Part shown: positions 63,101 to 64,000 of the stretch, one piece after another
Numbering within the stretch: the stretch's first letter is position 1
Layout of the letters: each line of letters starts with the position of its first letter
Source: Membranipora membranacea
Lineage: Eukaryota > Bryozoa > Gymnolaemata > Cheilostomatida > Membraniporidae
Assembly (NCBI GenBank): GCA_914767715.1
Contig: OU612070.1
Span: 13,905,501-13,969,500 of the forward strand
DNA length: 64,000 bases
Reading direction: 5' to 3'
The notes under the pieces: generated by a model
Databases searched by the model: none
The model's input: the letters and a program-made list of their open reading frames with translations, nothing else
What the model was told of the DNA's origin: nothing
Translations under genes and position numbers: made by a program

Positions 63101-63848
63101 GTACTAGCTGATATGGCTGTAGCTAAAGTTCCATATATCTCCACCTCGTTGAAACACATATGTTGAGAGGAGGAGGTACCATTATTAGCCATGATCACAC
63201 GGACATATCTTCCTCTTACTGCCTGCCTACATGAGAATATCTCAGGGCGTAGTTTAGGTGTCCCTCTCCGGAAATTAAACACTGAGTTAGGATCATCTAA
63301 GCCTTCTAGGCTGTCAGAAATGAAGAATGCTATGTTCTTCACCTGATGGCCTGAAACGTATAGATGGTTGGAAATGAAGAGCCATGGTTCCTCAAGATAA
63401 TGTCAATTTTGAAGCTCAGAGTTTTAAGAAACTCTCTCAGCTAGATTTAGCAGGTAGAGTTTGCATTTAGAAATGGCAGATAGACTTGGCAGGTATACAC
63501 AGCGGCTTGACGTAGCATGTAAAGGGACATATATATTATATATATATATATCTATCTTATCTGCTGATCAAGTCATTTGTACATATGAGACCATGCATAA
63601 CAAAAATAAATTTGTAAAATAAATCAAGTGAATTTGATAAAAAATACCATTGTCAAAAGGGCTGTTCTTTTGAATGTTTTGTTAACAGTGATTGTAACAG
63701 TTCAGTAACAGTTCATCATCATATTATTATCAATAAATGATTTTCACGCAAATCACTTACCATAATCATGTAGTGTATCTCTTGCCCATAACTTTATCAC
63801 ATTGATCATATAACTCTGCTCCAAATCAATTGTCACATGCGGGAAAAC
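40598..63848 (-). CDS. multi-domain fucolectin-type (FTP, F5/8C-like) lectin, 5' end outside window
   Basis: Nineteen phase-consistent exons (minus): 63848-63761, 63350-62779, 62512-62440, 62089-61868, 61566-61477, 60840-60731, 60294-60222, 59886-59665, 59388-59287, 58854-58727, 58547-58466, 58290-58054, 57780-57682, 57327-57218, 56710-56623, 56376-56050, 55759-55656, 55180-55102, 40917-40598; 1041 residues here. At least six domains are present, the first cut by the window edge. Each has an N-terminal exon (NLALGK-type start, then NPVDGLG and FCS), a short exon with the V-D-L-G strand (PFWVVDLG, FPYVTVDLG) and a C-terminal exon ending GRYVKVM..CFTEIEVY. These are hallmarks of eel-fucolectin/tachylectin-4/pentraxin-1 domains, secreted fucose-binding defence lectins. 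Thr/Ser/Pro linkers, likely O-glycosylated, join domains. The last intron (14.2 kb) holds the transposon at 41184-55093. The terminal exon ends in a Thr-rich tail; a missed further exon is possible. Confidence 0.88.
41175..41183. repeat. left 9 bp target-site duplication of the large transposon
   Basis: GTACTAACC, identical to 55094-55102. If the terminal repeat were taken to start two bases differently, a 7 bp duplication (TACTAAC) would result; 9 bp is the longest consistent reading. Confidence 0.85.
41184..41293 (+). repeat. left terminal inverted repeat
   Basis: Starts TAGTTTAAGTGCTCAAACGG and pairs with 55093-54984 on the opposite strand, with a single T/C mismatch in 110 bp. Similarity stops abruptly after ATGGCCACC. 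Confidence 0.93.
41695..45291 (+). CDS. RecQ-like superfamily II DNA helicase of the transposon
   Basis: Four exons: 41695-42240, 42718-42968, 43596-43796, 44589-45291; phases agree, giving 566 aa. All helicase motifs are visible: motif I APTGFGKS (residues 40-47), motif Ia region VIMPLIAMITD, motif II DEFH (258-261), motif III LSATAP (299-304), a motif IV-like ILIFFRN, motif V region KIVFCSSSLSMGMN and motif VI QETGRAGR (458-465). A Cys cluster after motif VI (GCLRNIL, then CCMRCHPDTPC) matches the RecQ zinc-binding layout. There is no winged-helix (RQC) or HRDC domain. A Ser/Thr-rich insertion of about 120 residues between motifs I and Ia is odd for RecQ. The start Met (41695) has a good context; the longer open frame upstream lacks an ATG. 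It probably unwinds element ends or aids replication-linked transposition (inference). Confidence 0.88.
44073..44370. mobile_element. foldback MITE inside the helicase gene intron
   Basis: Ends GGACATTATTGAATGAT and its inverted copy ATCATTCAATAATGTCC; internal arms also pair (TGTTATCTCCCCTG against CAGGGGAGATAACA). About 300 bp, imperfect palindrome, no coding capacity. A young MITE within a host element shows nested insertion. Confidence 0.75.
45462..45880. repeat. 183 bp tandem duplication between the two transposon genes
   Basis: The sequence starting GTGATATAACATTGTT recurs at 45462 and 45645, with a shorter, more diverged third unit at 45828 (GTGATATGACATTGTT): period 183 bp, about 2.3 copies. 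It lies between the convergent stop codons and contains polyadenylation-type hexamers in both orientations, such as AATAAA at 45806-45811 and tttatt near 45616. Confidence 0.85.
45968..54716 (-). CDS. candidate DDE transposase with internal C2H2 finger (DUF6589-like)
   Basis: Fourteen exons (minus): 54716-54614, 53843-53764, 53228-53062, 51770-51158, 50685-50473, 50221-49538, 49330-49210, 48925-48771, 48557-48416, 48139-47995, 47756-47547, 47287-47198, 47139-46968, 46456-45968; phases agree, giving 1127 aa. Residues 117-320 are low-complexity, with SPPSRGSPRPSRIP twice and four EPKKPI units. The conserved core has YGIVLDNVDI (D514), CIGDYLTFER (D662), RLEG..ADFHVQLNLLK, a classical C2H2 finger CPACGKKFTTKSNLRKHHQEKH split out of the core (C809, C812, H825, H830), and IPLDLALEHENR (E967). 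The GDxLTxER and RLEG/DFH pattern matches my memory of DUF6589 proteins; D514, D662 and E967 are my proposed catalytic triad. The exon 12 donor (after 47198) is non-consensus and was chosen by frame. The element's position between inverted repeats supports a transposase role. Confidence 0.8.
51341..51436 (-). repeat. 24 bp coding repeat in the transposase gene
   Basis: Four near-identical 24 bp units encode EPKKPIAE-type octapeptides in exon 4 of the candidate transposase. They are in frame and in a basic, disordered part of the protein. Confidence 0.85.
52566..52612. mobile_element. end fragment of the hAT-like MITE family
   Basis: About 46 bp matching the termini of the 4497-5317 MITE: CACAGCCAGCCCTTAA, then GTTTGGGATGGC and a diverged GCGGTCGTAGG. 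There is no second arm, so it is a solo end or deletion remnant, inside an intron of the transposase gene. Confidence 0.7.
54717..54983 (-). promoter_or_regulatory. probable promoter region of the candidate transposase
   Basis: This stretch of about 270 bp between the right terminal repeat and the transposase start codon should contain the promoter and 5' UTR. No box can be assigned with confidence. Confidence 0.35.
54984..55093 (-). repeat. right terminal inverted repeat
   Basis: Inverted copy of 41184-41293. On the minus strand it begins TAGTTTAAGTGC at 55093, directly abutting the duplicated target. Confidence 0.93.
55094..55102. repeat. right target-site duplication, overlapping a splice donor
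   Basis: GTACTAACC; on the minus strand this is GGTTAGTAC, that is, the last base of the lectin exon ending at 55102 followed by its donor GTTAGT. Confidence 0.85.
55455..55500 (-). pseudogene. decayed partial copy of a lectin exon end
   Basis: The minus strand shows GTTCTGTTCTCAAGCT followed by GTAAGTTAGCCC, nearly the same as the 3' end and donor of the lectin exon at 55759-55656. The exon body beyond that is missing and replaced by a family A repeat, so this looks like a duplicated and truncated exon tail. Confidence 0.6.
55512..55610 (+). repeat. dispersed repeat family A, copy 2
   Basis: Plus-strand relative of 14152-14250 (see that entry), lying next to the truncated lectin exon remnant in the intron between the exons at 55759-55656 and 55180-55102. 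Confidence 0.7.
56940..57128. mobile_element. short MITE with about 55 bp inverted ends
   Basis: The left end TCACCTAATGGACAAATAAT pairs with the inverted right end ATTATTTGCTCATTAGGTGA, and pairing continues through TTTGCACAAACTGATC. The centre of about 80 bp is unique and GC-richer. It is in a lectin gene intron; target duplication not resolved. Confidence 0.75.
58934..59045. repeat. 13 bp minisatellite, consensus AGCACCACGTCGC
   Basis: About eight direct tandem units, GC-rich in an AT-rich intron; the right-hand units shift to CACTTCAC. It is in the lectin intron between the exons at 59388-59287 and 58854-58727. Confidence 0.9.
60074..60112. repeat. (TA)n microsatellite
   Basis: About 40 bp of alternating TA with a few interruptions, in a lectin intron. 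A second short TA run lies at 63530-63551. Confidence 0.9.
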
Positions 63849-64000
63849 CTGAAAAATCAAAAAAAGTTCTTTCTACTCAGACATCAAAGTGGGAAAAATA
63901 TTGTAACCAAGTCAAACACCCATGCATTTATGATAAAGTAGCCCCTGATGATGAAAAAAATTATTGTCAAAACCTTACACCCTGTAAAGCCTTGTACCCA

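Overview
This window is intron-rich, AT-rich nuclear DNA from an animal, almost certainly an invertebrate. GT..AG introns of a few hundred bases to over 5 kb split every gene but one, and the recognisable genes are animal families: CoREST/RCOR, YLPM1, GH18 chitinase-like and fucolectin-type lectin. I cannot name the species. All exon models were built by hand by matching splice sites and reading-frame phase across successive exons, so terminal exons and 5' UTRs are the least certain parts.

Layout: (1) 1-6265, minus: a secreted GH18 chitinase-like protein whose catalytic motif is ruined, with a palindromic hAT-like MITE (4497-5317) in an intron. (2) 7852-31703, minus: a complete 28-exon YLPM1 (ZAP3) homologue, with a low-complexity Q/P/G-rich front and a C-terminal P-loop kinase-like domain. 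A single-exon 7TM receptor-like gene (24085-25098, plus) is nested in its largest intron. (3) 32243-39321, plus: an 11-exon CoREST (RCOR) gene arranged head to head with YLPM1 across about 540 bp, with an extra C4 zinc-finger-like motif between its SANT domains. (4) 40598 to beyond the right edge, minus: a lectin gene with at least six F5/8C-like FTP domains, each built from the same three-exon module. (5) Inside one intron of that lectin gene, 41184-55093, lies a 13.9 kb DNA transposon with 110 bp terminal inverted repeats (one mismatch), a 9 bp target-site duplication and two convergent multi-exon genes with intact frames: a RecQ-like helicase (566 aa) and a large candidate DDE transposase with an embedded C2H2 finger (1127 aa). 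It resembles the helicase-carrying branch of the Academ transposons (from memory, not verified).

The transposon is the most striking element. It looks young and structurally complete, and it landed exactly on a 5' splice site: the duplicated 9 bp target contains the donor, so the host exon keeps a working donor and the whole element can be spliced out as intron. Introns elsewhere carry several hairpin MITEs, at least two dispersed repeat families and many simple repeats, several of which start directly beside splice donors; one is an array of about eight copies of a splice-donor sequence.
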